From: Pseudomonas fluorescens
Lineage (GTDB): Bacteria; Pseudomonadota; Gammaproteobacteria; Pseudomonadales; Pseudomonadaceae
Reading direction: 5' to 3'
Length of the DNA stretch: 64,000 nucleotides
NCBI RefSeq assembly: GCF_002022275.1
Contig: NZ_MSDF01000016.1
Span: forward strand, 436,301 to 500,300
Shown: one piece after another, positions 18,994-26,653 of the stretch
Layout of the letters: every line of letters begins with the position of its first letter
Numbering within the stretch: position 1 is the first letter of the stretch
The notes under the pieces: generated by a model
What the model was told of the DNA's origin: nothing
What the model saw: only the letters and a program-made list of their open reading frames with translations
Databases searched by the model: none
Translations under genes and position numbers: made by a program

Positions 18994-19020
18994 TATAGTC
19001 TGGCGCAGTTTTGCCGATAA
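18994..19020 (+). promoter_or_regulatory. FliA (sigma-28) promoter for motAB
   Basis: TATAGTCT at 18994-19001, exactly 11 bases, then GCCGATAA at 19013-19020. The consensus for sigma-28 is TAAAGTTT-N11-GCCGATAA, so the -35 box matches 6 of 8 and the -10 box all 8. It lies 67 bases ahead of motA, a flagellar late-class gene. Confidence 0.9.
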
Positions 19021-19087
19021 GTAGAACAAGAGTTTTCAGCTACACCCAATATGTCCATGAACCCGACGGCGCAAGTACAAATCCCCT

Positions 19088-19939
19088 ATGGCTAAAATTA
19101 TCGGCATCATCGTCGTCATCGCAAGCGTGCTGGGTGGGTACGTCCTGTCTCACGGTAAAATTGCTGCGCTGATCCAGCCCTTCGAAGTGTTGATTATTGG
19201 CGGTGCCGCGTTTGGTGCATTCTTGCAAGCCAACCCCGGCTACATGACCCTGCACGTGATCAAGAAGTCGCTGGGCATGTTCAGCTCGCGCTTCTCCCAC
19301 ACCTTCTATCTGGATGTGCTGGGGCTGATCTACGAGATCCTCAACAAGAGCCGCCGCGAAGGCATGATGGCCATCGAAGGCGACATTGAAGACGCCGCCG
19401 CCAGCCCGATTTTCGCCAAATACCCGGCCGTGCTCAAAGACGAGCGCATGACCGCTTACATCTGTGATTACCTGCGCATCATGTCCTCCGGCAACATGGC
19501 GCCCCACGAGCTGGAAGGCTTGTTCGACATGGAGCTGTTCAGCCTTAAAGAAGAGCTGGAACACCCGTCTCACGCCGTGACCGGCATCGCCGACGGCATG
19601 CCCGGTTTCGGTATTGTTGCGGCGGTACTCGGTATTGTGGTGACCATGGCATCCCTGGGCGAAGGCGACCAAAAGGCTATCGGCATGCACGTGGGTGCGG
19701 CCCTTGTGGGTACCTTCTTCGGTATTCTCGCGGCCTACGGTTTCTTCGGCCCACTGGCCACCTCCCTGGCGCATGATGCCAAGGAAGAGGTCAACCTCTA
19801 CGAGGCGATCAAGGCCTGCCTGGTGGCTTCGGCGTCGGGCATGCCGCCATCGCTGGCGGTGGAGTTCGGGCGCAAGGTGCTGTACCCGAAACATCGCCCA
19901 AGTTTTGCCGAGCTGGAACAAGCGGTTCGCGGTCGCTAA
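19088..19939 (+). CDS. motA: Flagellar stator protein MotA
   Basis: A 283-residue inner-membrane proton-channel subunit of the flagellar stator. Four membrane segments are visible: two near the N-terminus (MAKIIGIIVVIASVLGGYVL and VLIIGGAAFGAFLQA) and two after residue 170 (GFGIVAAVLGIVVTMASLG and GAALVGTFFGILAAYGFFGPL). The cytoplasmic loop between them has the charged residues that contact FliG. The length fits the MotA rather than the MotC/PomA type. A FliA promoter lies directly upstream, and motB follows after 3 bases. Confidence 0.97.
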   Translation: MAKIIGIIVVIASVLGGYVLSHGKIAALIQPFEVLIIGGAAFGAFLQANPGYMTLHVIKKSLGMFSSRFSHTFYLDVLGLIYEILNKSRREGMMAIEGDIEDAAASPIFAKYPAVLKDERMTAYICDYLRIMSSGNMAPHELEGLFDMELFSLKEELEHPSHAVTGIADGMPGFGIVAAVLGIVVTMASLGEGDQKAIGMHVGAALVGTFFGILAAYGFFGPLATSLAHDAKEEVNLYEAIKACLVASASGMPPSLAVEFGRKVLYPKHRPSFAELEQAVRGR

Positions 19940-19942
19940 GTC

Positions 19943-20968
19943 ATGGAAAACAACCAGCCGATAATCATCAAGCGCGTCAAGCGCTTCGCTGCGGGGCACC
20001 ATGGCGGCGCCTGGAAAATCGCCTTCGCCGACTTTGCGACGGCGATGATGGCGTTCTTCCTGGTGCTGTGGCTGATGTCTACCGCCACGCCTGAACAGAA
20101 GATCGCCATCGCCGGTTACTTCAAGGACCCGATTGGCTTCTCCGAAAGCGGCACGCCGTTTGTGATCGACCTCGGCGGTTCGCCGCAGCTGGCGCCCGAG
20201 CGCACCATCAACCCGGAGATCAAGACCGAATCGCCGCAGGAAAACATTCCGATCGAGCGCGAAAAAGTTGAAACCATGGCCGAGCAGGTCGAGAAGGAGC
20301 GCTTGGAGTTGCTGTTGCAGGAGTTGCAGACCAAGGTCGAGGAAAACCCGCAACTGCTGAAATTCAAGGATCAGATTTCCTTCGAAATCACGCCTGAAGG
20401 CTTGCGCATCCAGATCACCGACGCCGCCAACCGGCCGATGTTCGACTCCGGCAGCGCGCGCCTGAAACCTTACTTTGAAGACATCTTGCTGGCCATGGCC
20501 GACACCATCAAGGCGGTGCCGAACAAGATCAGCGTCAGTGGTCACACCGATGCCAAGCCGTATGCGGGCCAAGGCGATTTCGGCAACTGGGAACTGTCGG
20601 CCAACCGCGCCAACGCTGCGCGTCGTGCGCTGGTGGCGGGCAGCTACCCGGACCCGCAAGTGGCGCGGGTGGTGGGGTTTGCGTCCTCGCAGCTGTTTGA
20701 TCCGAAAGACCCGTTCAACCCGATCAACCGCCGTATCGATATCGTGGTGCTGACCAAAAAGGCCCAGCGTGCGATCGAAGGTGATCAAGGTCCAGTGCCT
20801 GTCCCGACGCCGGGCGAGGGCGCGCCGGGTGAAGTGCCGGTGGATCCGAACGCCATTCCGCCAGGGCAGGAGCCGTTGCCGGCGCATGAGCTGCGCCAGA
20901 AGCTGAACCTGTTTGATGATGGTGGGGTGAAAGATCCTACGGCGCCTGCGCCTGCGCCCGGGTCGTAA
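19943..20968 (+). CDS. motB: Flagellar stator protein MotB
   Basis: A 341-residue stator subunit that anchors MotA to peptidoglycan. A single membrane helix follows a short basic N-terminus. The proton-carrying aspartate is Asp30 in FADFATAMMAFFLVLWLMS. The periplasmic OmpA-like peptidoglycan-binding domain (about residues 150-275) contains VSGHTDAKPYAGQGDFGNWELSANRA. The C-terminal tail is proline-rich. It begins 3 bases after motA and ends at a hairpin terminator shared with the convergent toxin gene. Confidence 0.97.
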   Translation: MENNQPIIIKRVKRFAAGHHGGAWKIAFADFATAMMAFFLVLWLMSTATPEQKIAIAGYFKDPIGFSESGTPFVIDLGGSPQLAPERTINPEIKTESPQENIPIEREKVETMAEQVEKERLELLLQELQTKVEENPQLLKFKDQISFEITPEGLRIQITDAANRPMFDSGSARLKPYFEDILLAMADTIKAVPNKISVSGHTDAKPYAGQGDFGNWELSANRANAARRALVAGSYPDPQVARVVGFASSQLFDPKDPFNPINRRIDIVVLTKKAQRAIEGDQGPVPVPTPGEGAPGEVPVDPNAIPPGQEPLPAHELRQKLNLFDDGGVKDPTAPAPAPGS

Positions 20969-20993
20969 TAGACCTGCGATATTCTTTATCAAT

Positions 20994-21023
20994 GAAAACG
21001 CCCCGAATAGTCGGGGCGTTTTC
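20994..21023. terminator. Bidirectional terminator between motB and the toxin gene
   Basis: GAAAACGCCCCGA, a short loop, then TCGGGGCGTTTTC, symmetrical with A and T runs on both sides. It can serve motB on the plus strand and the convergent PemK/MazF-like gene on the minus strand. Confidence 0.9.
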
Positions 21024-21031
21024 ATTTCGGG

Positions 21032-21427
21032 TCACAACGGAAGGTAGGCTTTCACGCCGCTGATGACACCTCGCATATCATCGGTACCCAGGCGCGGCAC
21101 GAAATACTGTCGCCCCGTGGTACGAGTCTTTCTGTGCAGCTTGTCGAGGCGCTCGAAGCTGACGGTATAAATCATGTCGCACTTCACCCACAGTTCTTTG
21201 TAACCATCGGTTTGAAGGGGGTTGGTACGTAGCAAGTGATGCCAGTCGTGCTGGATCTCGGGAGCGGTAGAGGAGATCGGCACTACGGTGCAGAGTGTGC
21301 GATGGTGAGTAGCGGTAGGGGATATCACTACGACTTTGCGGATCTTCAACATTTCCGGGGCTACAAAGCCTCGGGTGAAGTCGCAGAGCAGCACATCGCC
21401 TTGTTTGGGGTGATAGTAGAGAGCCAA
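21032..21427 (-). CDS. PemK/MazF-family toxin-like protein
   Basis: A 131-residue protein resembling PemK/MazF endoribonuclease toxins. The N-terminal QGDVLLCDF strand, KIRKVVVISP (the region of the catalytic Arg), TVVPISST (catalytic Ser/Thr) and the late ELWVKCDMIYTVSFERLDKL match the fold. The start is TTG 21427 (MALYYHPKQG), preceded by GGGGAA. There is no partner antitoxin protein gene on either side. Instead a strongly structured leader ending in an intrinsic terminator stops just 15 bases upstream (see the ncRNA entry), an arrangement seen in type III systems. Both RNA cleavage and toxicity are inferred from the family only. Confidence 0.75.
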   Translation of the reverse strand: MALYYHPKQGDVLLCDFTRGFVAPEMLKIRKVVVISPTATHHRTLCTVVPISSTAPEIQHDWHHLLRTNPLQTDGYKELWVKCDMIYTVSFERLDKLHRKTRTTGRQYFVPRLGTDDMRGVISGVKAYLPL

Positions 21428-21442
21428 TGGTTAATTCCCCAC

Positions 21443-21470
21443 AAAAAGCAAAGCCGCCCGAAGGCGGCTT
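21443..21470 (-). terminator. UUCG-loop intrinsic terminator before the toxin gene
   Basis: On the minus strand an 8-bp stem AAGCCGCC/GGCGGCTT with a TTCG loop is followed by TGCTTTTTG. The T-tract ends 15 bases before the TTG start of the toxin-like gene, so toxin expression from upstream would need read-through. Confidence 0.85.
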
Positions 21471-21683
21471 CATTCGACGCGCAGTGGAGCTTGCTTCGCC
21501 CCTTCTGCGCCGCTGGATCAACCCCGAAAAGGATCCAGACTCCTGCCAGCTTTCGCTGGTGACGGAGCGATTATGGGCATCGAAAAAACCGAATACAAGC
21601 TGGCTTGCGTGTACTCGCCACCCAGTTGGTCCGGATTCTTGATGCCAGCCCCTATTAAATCAATGGATCGGGAGGCTGCTTGC
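21443..21683 (-). ncRNA. Candidate structured RNA upstream of the toxin gene
   Basis: Between rsgA and the toxin gene the minus strand can fold into a chain of hairpins. They are GGCATC (21641-21646) with GATGCC (21576-21581); CCAGC-GAAA-GCTGG (21546-21559, GNRA loop); CTGGATC with GATCCAG (21513-21538); GCGCAG with CTGCGC (21479-21510); and a terminator AAGCCGCC-TTCG-GGCGGCTT with a T-tract (21443-21470). A possible promoter is CTGAAG-N17-TATAAA just after the rsgA stop. Ends are approximate. No tandem repeat is evident. Family unknown; similarity to phage C4-type antisense RNAs is only a thought. No credible protein is encoded here. Confidence 0.5.
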
Positions 21684-21713
21684 CTTGTTTTATATGTATC
21701 AGGAAATGGATCT

Positions 21714-22745
21714 TCAGTAGCTGCTCTCAGGCAAGCTCGCAATAATCGACCGGTAGCTGTTCATCCGCTGCTGTTGCACGCGGCCATCTTCCAGCGCCTT
21801 GAGCAACGCGCAACCCGGCTCGCGGTCGTGTTTGCAGTCGCGGAAGCGGCAGGTGCCGATCAGGTCGTTGAACTCGATGAAACCTGCTTCTACATCGCTG
21901 CGGCTGACGTGGCCGAGGCCGAATTCGCGGATACCCGGCGAGTCGATCAACTCACCGCCGCCGGGGAAGTGGAACAGCCGCGCGGTAGTGGTGGTGTGGG
22001 TGCCCTGGCCGGAGAGTTCCGACAGCGGGCCGACACGGGTGTCGACCTCCGGCAGCAGGCTGTTGACCAGCGATGACTTGCCCACGCCTGACTGGCCGAC
22101 GAACACGCTGATGCGCCCGTCCAGCTGCTGCTGGAGTTGTTCCATGCCATTGCCGTGATGCGCCGAGACTTCCAGCACCGGGTAGCCGAGGGTGCGGTAG
22201 ACCGCCAGCAGTGCGTTGAGCGCCGGGGCGTTCTGTTCGTCGATCAGGTCGAATTTGTTCAGCAGCAACAGCGGGCGGATACCGGCATGTTCGGCGGCTA
22301 CGAGGTAGCGGTCGATCAGGTTGGCATGGGGCTCGGGCAGTGGCGCGAACACGATCACGATCATGTCGACGTTGGCGGCCACGGGCTTGAGCTGGCCACG
22401 GCTGTCGGGGCGACGCAGTTCGGTGGTGCGCGGCAACTGGGCGACGATCACGCCGATACCCTGATTGCCGGCGCGCCACACTACCTTGTCGCCGGTCACC
22501 AGCGCAGGCAGGTTGGCCCGCAAGTGGCAACGGAACACCTGGCCCGCGAGTTCGCCTTCCAGCGCCTCGACTTCGACCTGCACGCCAAAGTGCGCGATCA
22601 CCAGGCCCGTTTGTTCGGGGCCCAGGTCGCCGCCCTCAAGCGCTTCCACGGCGGAGGATTCACGTTTGGCGGCGCGAGCGGCGCGTTCACCCTGAATCTT
22701 TTCGATGCGCCAGTTTTGGCGACGATTGAGCTGGCGTTTGGCCAT
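21714..22745 (-). CDS. rsgA: Ribosome small-subunit-dependent GTPase RsgA
   Basis: A 343-residue circularly permuted GTPase that helps mature the 30S subunit. The motifs appear in permuted order: G4 LNKFDLID, G1 [16 protein letters not shown]3 [10 protein letters not shown]. An OB-fold precedes them and the C-terminal zinc knuckle has Cys/His residues in [21 protein letters not shown] start at ATG 22745 ([18 protein letters not shown]). It is divergent from orn; the same neighbours occur in E. coli. Its 3' end abuts the structured RNA and toxin gene. Confidence 0.97.
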   Translation of the reverse strand: MAKRQLNRRQNWRIEKIQGERAARAAKRESSAVEALEGGDLGPEQTGLVIAHFGVQVEVEALEGELAGQVFRCHLRANLPALVTGDKVVWRAGNQGIGVIVAQLPRTTELRRPDSRGQLKPVAANVDMIVIVFAPLPEPHANLIDRYLVAAEHAGIRPLLLLNKFDLIDEQNAPALNALLAVYRTLGYPVLEVSAHHGNGMEQLQQQLDGRISVFVGQSGVGKSSLVNSLLPEVDTRVGPLSELSGQGTHTTTTARLFHFPGGGELIDSPGIREFGLGHVSRSDVEAGFIEFNDLIGTCRFRDCKHDREPGCALLKALEDGRVQQQRMNSYRSIIASLPESSY

Positions 22746-22853
22746 TGGTGTTCCGTGTCGATAATGCAAAGGTTGGGTAAAACGGTCGCGAGTCTAGCAC
22801 GCCCCTGCCTGCTAAACTGCGCAGCTACGCCAAGGTGCCAAGAGAATAGAGCC

Positions 22854-23396
22854 ATGCAAAACCCACAGAACCTGATTTGGATCGATCTGGAAATGACCGG
22901 TCTGAACCCAGACACCGACGTCATCATCGAGATGGCGACCATTGTCACCGACAGCAACCTCAACACCTTGGCCGAAGGTCCGGTGATCGCGATCCACCAC
23001 AGCGACGCCGTGCTCGCCACCATGGACGAGTGGAATACCCGCACCCACGGCAACTCCGGCCTGACCCAGCGCGTGCGCGACAGCCGCATCAGCATGGCCG
23101 AAGCCGAAGCCGAGACCATCAAGTTTCTGGAACAGTGGGTGCCCAAGGGCAAGTCGCCGATCTGCGGCAACAGCATCTGCCAGGACCGTCGCTTCCTTTA
23201 TACCCACATGAAAGGGCTGGAAAGCTACTTCCACTACCGCAACCTGGACGTATCTACGTTGAAAGAGCTGGCCGCGCGCTGGGCGCCGGAAGTCAAAGAC
23301 AGCTTCCATAAAGGCAGCACGCATTTGGCGCTGGACGATATTCGCGAGTCGATTGCCGAGTTGCAGCATTACCGCAAGCATTTCATCAAGGCCTGA
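22854..23396 (+). CDS. orn: Oligoribonuclease
   Basis: A 180-residue DEDDh exonuclease that degrades RNA dinucleotides, including pGpG from cyclic-di-GMP turnover. The first acidic pair is in [20 protein letters not shown], and later residues lie in [11 protein letters not shown] and [11 protein letters not shown], with His and Asp at the end. I use ATG 22854 ([14 protein letters not shown]); the open frame runs far upstream through antisense rsgA and is not meaningful. Orn is usually essential in Pseudomonas. The start lies 108 bases from the divergent rsgA start. Confidence 0.97.
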   Translation: MQNPQNLIWIDLEMTGLNPDTDVIIEMATIVTDSNLNTLAEGPVIAIHHSDAVLATMDEWNTRTHGNSGLTQRVRDSRISMAEAEAETIKFLEQWVPKGKSPICGNSICQDRRFLYTHMKGLESYFHYRNLDVSTLKELAARWAPEVKDSFHKGSTHLALDDIRESIAELQHYRKHFIKA

Positions 23397-23418
23397 TAAG
23401 CGGCGCCTGTTCTGGCCC

Positions 23419-23493
23419 TATCGCAGGCAAGCCAGCTCCCACACTTTGATTTGTGAACCCATTCAAAATGTGGGAGCTGGCTTGCCTGCGATA
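23419..23493. repeat. REP doublet between orn and the TRIC gene
   Basis: Inverted arms at 23419-23443 and 23469-23493 in the outward arrangement (CAGCTCCCACA, spacer, TGTGGGAGCTG). The 25-base spacer is almost the reverse complement of the spacer in the doublet at 39698-39769 (21 of 25 positions), so these are copies of one element in opposite orientations. Confidence 0.92.
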
Positions 23494-23580
23494 GGGGCAA
23501 CGGGGTCTTTCACCAAGCGCCCCCTTTTGGTGCCACTGCCAAATGATTAGACTGCCGGCCTAATCGCAAGGATCGCCATC

Positions 23581-24195
23581 ATGCTGTTGATGCTCTACCT
23601 CATCGCCATCACCGCCGAAGCCATGACCGGTGCCTTGTCGGCCGGGCGCCGTGGCATGGATTGGTTTGGTGTGGTGCTGATCGCCTGCGTCACCGCCCTG
23701 GGCGGTGGTTCGGTACGTGACGTGCTGCTGGGGCATTACCCGCTGACGTGGGTCAAACACCCGGAATACCTGGTGCTGACTTCCATCGCGGCGTTGGTGA
23801 CGATCTTCATTGCACCGCTGATGCGCCACCTGCGCTCGCTGTTTCTGGCGCTGGACGCCGTCGGCCTGGTGGCCTTCACCCTGATCGGCTGCATGACCGC
23901 CCTGGAAATGGGCCACGGCATGTTGGTGGCCTCAGTCAGCGGCGTGATCACCGGCGTCTTCGGCGGCATCCTGCGCGACATTTTCTGTAACGACATTCCG
24001 CTGATCTTCCGCCGTGAGCTGTACGCCAGCGTGTCGTTTCTCGCGGCCTGGTTCTACATGCTCTGCCTGTACCTGGAACTGCCCAGCGAACAGTCGATTC
24101 TGCTGACCCTGTTCAGCGGCTTTCTATTGCGCCTGCTGGCGATCCGTTTTCACTGGGAAATGCCCAAGTTCGTCTACAACGACGACGTGCACTAG
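23581..24195 (+). CDS. TRIC cation-channel family membrane protein
   Basis: A 204-residue inner-membrane protein of the UPF0126/TRIC family (YicG/YadS relatives). It has about seven membrane segments arranged as two repeats with conserved glycine motifs: GGGSVRDVLLG and GVFGGILRDIFCNDIPLIF. Prokaryotic TRIC proteins form cation channels, but the ion and role here are not known. It overlaps the 3' end of convergent queG by 4 bases. No partner gene suggests a function. Confidence 0.87.
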   Translation: MLLMLYLIAITAEAMTGALSAGRRGMDWFGVVLIACVTALGGGSVRDVLLGHYPLTWVKHPEYLVLTSIAALVTIFIAPLMRHLRSLFLALDAVGLVAFTLIGCMTALEMGHGMLVASVSGVITGVFGGILRDIFCNDIPLIFRRELYASVSFLAAWFYMLCLYLELPSEQSILLTLFSGFLLRLLAIRFHWEMPKFVYNDDVH

Positions 24196-25256
24196 CGCTC
24201 GGCGTGTTGCTTCAGCGCCCACTCAACGTGTTCGCGCACCAGCTCTGACGGGTAATCACGCCGCGCTTTCAAGGCTTCCAGCACCGGAATGCTCGACGGT
24301 GCATTGCCAAGACCCACCGCCAGGTTGCGCAACCAGCGCTCATAACCGGCGCGGCGCAGCGGCGAACCTTCGGTGCTGCTGAGGAATTTATCCTCGTCCC
24401 ACATAAACAGTTCGGCCAGTTCTGCGTTATCCAGGTTATGCCGTGGCTTGAAATCACTTTCGCCGGTAGCGCGGGCGAAACGATTCCACGGGCAAACGAT
24501 CTGACAGTCATCGCAGCCAAACACGCGGTTGCCTATCAGCGGGCGCAAGTCTTCGGGGATGGCGCTTTTGAGCTCGATGGTCAGGTAGGAAATGCAGCGC
24601 CGGGCGTCGAGTACGTAAGGGCCGACGAAGGCATTGGTGGGGCAGATATCCAGGCAGGCGGTGCAGCGGCCGCAGTGTTCGGTGGAGTGGGGCGGATCTA
24701 CCGGCAACGGCAAATCGACAAACAGTTCGCTCAGGAAGAAATAACTGCCGGCCTTGCGGTTGAGTACCAGCGTGTTTTTGCCGATCCAGCCTAGCCCGGC
24801 TTGTTCCGCGATGGCTTTTTCCAGCACCGGCGCGCTGTCGACGAACGCGCGAAAGCCAAACGGGCCGATCTGCGCCTGAATGCGGTCAGCCAGTTGCTGC
24901 ACGCGCTTGCGGATCAGTTTGTGGTAGTCGCGGCCCAGGGCGTAGCGCGAGATGTAGGCTTTTTCCGGCTTTGCCAGCAGTTGCGCCATTTGCGTGTCGC
25001 CTGGCAGATAATCCATGCGCAGCGAGACCACGCGCAAGGTGCCCGGCACCAGCTCATCGGGGTGCGAGCGTTTGCTGCCATGGGCGCCCATGTACTCCAT
25101 CTCGCCGTGGTAGCCCGCGTCGAGCCAGCGTTGCAGGTGCTGCTCATGCTCGGCCAGGTCCAGGCCGCTGATGCCGACTTGTTGAAAGCCCAGCTCGCGG
25201 CCCCAGTCTTTGATCGATTGGGCGAGGGCGGGCAGATCGGAGGTAATAGCGGGCAT
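24192..25256 (-). CDS. queG: Epoxyqueuosine reductase QueG
   Basis: A 354-residue cobalamin-dependent iron-sulfur enzyme that completes queuosine in tRNA anticodons. Two [4Fe-4S] motifs are visible: CGRCTACLDICP and CDDCQIVCPWN. The C-terminal part is a HEAT-like region (ELAELFMWDEDKFL onwards). I use ATG 25256 (MPAITSDLPALAQSIKDWG); the open frame extends 94 codons upstream through the divergent nnrD gene and is not credible. It is 63 bases from the divergent start of nnrD. Confidence 0.96.
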   Translation of the reverse strand: MPAITSDLPALAQSIKDWGRELGFQQVGISGLDLAEHEQHLQRWLDAGYHGEMEYMGAHGSKRSHPDELVPGTLRVVSLRMDYLPGDTQMAQLLAKPEKAYISRYALGRDYHKLIRKRVQQLADRIQAQIGPFGFRAFVDSAPVLEKAIAEQAGLGWIGKNTLVLNRKAGSYFFLSELFVDLPLPVDPPHSTEHCGRCTACLDICPTNAFVGPYVLDARRCISYLTIELKSAIPEDLRPLIGNRVFGCDDCQIVCPWNRFARATGESDFKPRHNLDNAELAELFMWDEDKFLSSTEGSPLRRAGYERWLRNLAVGLGNAPSSIPVLEALKARRDYPSELVREHVEWALKQHAER

Positions 25257-25319
25257 GAGACACGGGAAACCACAGGTTAGATGCGTATAATTCTGCCAGA
25301 CATCGGAGCTTGAAGACGC

Positions 25320-26180
25320 ATGCCGCAGACAAAACACGAAATAACCGACGTTCAGCCCCTGTTGCACGGCCATTTGCCGCAACTGGCTGCGCGTTCCCCG
25401 GACGCCCATAAAGGCCAGTTCGGCCACCTGCTGGTCATCGGCGGCGACCGTGGCTTTGGCGGCGCAGCGCTGCTGAGCGCCGAAAGCGCCTTGCGCAGTG
25501 GCGCGGGCATGGTGTCGCTGGCGACCCGGCCCGAGCACGTGCCCGCCGCGTTGGCGCGTTTGCCGGAAGTCATGACCGTTGGCGTCAGTTCGGCTAACCA
25601 GTTAATGGGGCTGCTGGAAAAGATCTCGGTGATCGTTATCGGCCCGGGGCTGGGCGATGCTGCCTGGGGTAAAAGCCTGCTGTCCGTCGCCGCCAATGCC
25701 AAACAGCCACAGGTCTGGGACGCCGACGCCTTGAATCAACTGGCGAAGGGCGGCGTGAGCTTGCCCGCCAACTCAGTGATTACGCCGCACCCAGGTGAAG
25801 CTGCGCGTTTGATGGGCATCACGACAGCCGAAGTTCAGGCCGACCGCCTTAAGGTGGCGCGCGCTTTAAGTCAGAAATTCAATGCAGTGGCTATCCTCAA
25901 GGGGGCTGGCAGTTTGATAGCCAGCCCGGACGGACGTGTTTCTCGATGTGACCAGGGTCACCCGGCGATGGCCACGGCGGGGCTCGGCGATGTCCTCGCT
26001 GGCCTGACCGGCGCGTTGCTCGCCCAAGGCATGCCGGCCTTCGACGCCAGCTGCCTGGCGGTGTGGTTACACGCCACGGCGGGGGATCGCCAAGGCACCT
26101 TTGGCCGCGGCTTGGCTGCCAGCGACTTGATACCCGCCATTCGACAATTGCTGGAGGAGCAGTCGCCGTGTCTGAAATAA
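25320..26180 (+). CDS. nnrD: ADP-dependent NAD(P)H-hydrate dehydratase
   Basis: A 286-residue protein matching only the C-terminal YjeF domain, which repairs hydrated NAD(P)H. Ribokinase-like motifs are clear: GGDRGFGGAALLSAESALRSGAGMVSL, GPGLGDAAWGKS, TPHPGEAARLMG and GHPAMATAGLGDVLAGLTGALL. The N-terminal epimerase domain that is fused in E. coli Nnr is absent, so the epimerase must be encoded elsewhere or be missing. It starts the plus-strand run nnrD-tsaE-amiB-mutL-miaA and overlaps tsaE by 13 bases. Confidence 0.94.
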   Translation: MPQTKHEITDVQPLLHGHLPQLAARSPDAHKGQFGHLLVIGGDRGFGGAALLSAESALRSGAGMVSLATRPEHVPAALARLPEVMTVGVSSANQLMGLLEKISVIVIGPGLGDAAWGKSLLSVAANAKQPQVWDADALNQLAKGGVSLPANSVITPHPGEAARLMGITTAEVQADRLKVARALSQKFNAVAILKGAGSLIASPDGRVSRCDQGHPAMATAGLGDVLAGLTGALLAQGMPAFDASCLAVWLHATAGDRQGTFGRGLAASDLIPAIRQLLEEQSPCLK

Positions 26181-26638
26181 CCCTTTTCCTGGCCGATGAA
26201 GACGCGATGGTCGCATTCGGTCATCGCATCGCCCAGGTGACGGCCGGCGCCGGGCTGATCTTCCTCGAGGGCGACCTTGGCGCGGGCAAGACCACACTGT
26301 CACGCGGGATTATTCGCGGTCTGGGCCATGCCGGGGCAGTTAAAAGCCCTACGTTCACACTGGTTGAGCCCTACGAGATCGGTGCAATACGCGCCTTTCA
26401 CTTCGACCTCTATCGCCTGGTCGATCCCGAAGAGCTTGAGTACATGGGCATCCGCGATTACTTCGACGAAGATGCGCTGTGTCTGATCGAGTGGCCAGAT
26501 AAAGGCACAGGCTTTTTGCCAAAGCCGGACCTGACCATTACCATTACGCCCCAAGAGCAAGGACGTCAGCTGAAGTTGTTGCCCCAGAGCGTGCGCGGCC
26601 AGTCGTGGTGCGCCGCTTTGGCATTGGAATTCAAATAA
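26168..26638 (+). CDS. tsaE: tRNA threonylcarbamoyladenosine ATPase TsaE
   Basis: A 156-residue P-loop ATPase needed, with TsaB and TsaD, for the t6A modification of ANN-decoding tRNAs. The Walker A motif is GDLGAGKTTLSRGI, and the conserved SPTFTLVEPY and FDLYRL segments follow. The start is GTG 26168 (VSEITLFLADEDAM), which overlaps the end of nnrD by 13 bases and has GGAGGAGCAG upstream. The same order (nnr-tsaE-amiB) occurs in E. coli. Confidence 0.96.
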   Translation: MSEITLFLADEDAMVAFGHRIAQVTAGAGLIFLEGDLGAGKTTLSRGIIRGLGHAGAVKSPTFTLVEPYEIGAIRAFHFDLYRLVDPEELEYMGIRDYFDEDALCLIEWPDKGTGFLPKPDLTITITPQEQGRQLKLLPQSVRGQSWCAALALEFK

Positions 26639-26653
26639 TTGGTGGGGTTAGGT

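Noticed and set aside
21518..21742. Open frame of 74 codons in the toxin leader (minus strand)
   Set aside because: It lacks a ribosome-binding site, overlaps the end of rsgA in another frame and covers strongly paired RNA; base-pairing explains the sequence better than coding.
23397..23580. tRNA or small RNA between orn and the TRIC gene
   Set aside because: Only a REP doublet is present; no cloverleaf or terminator was found.
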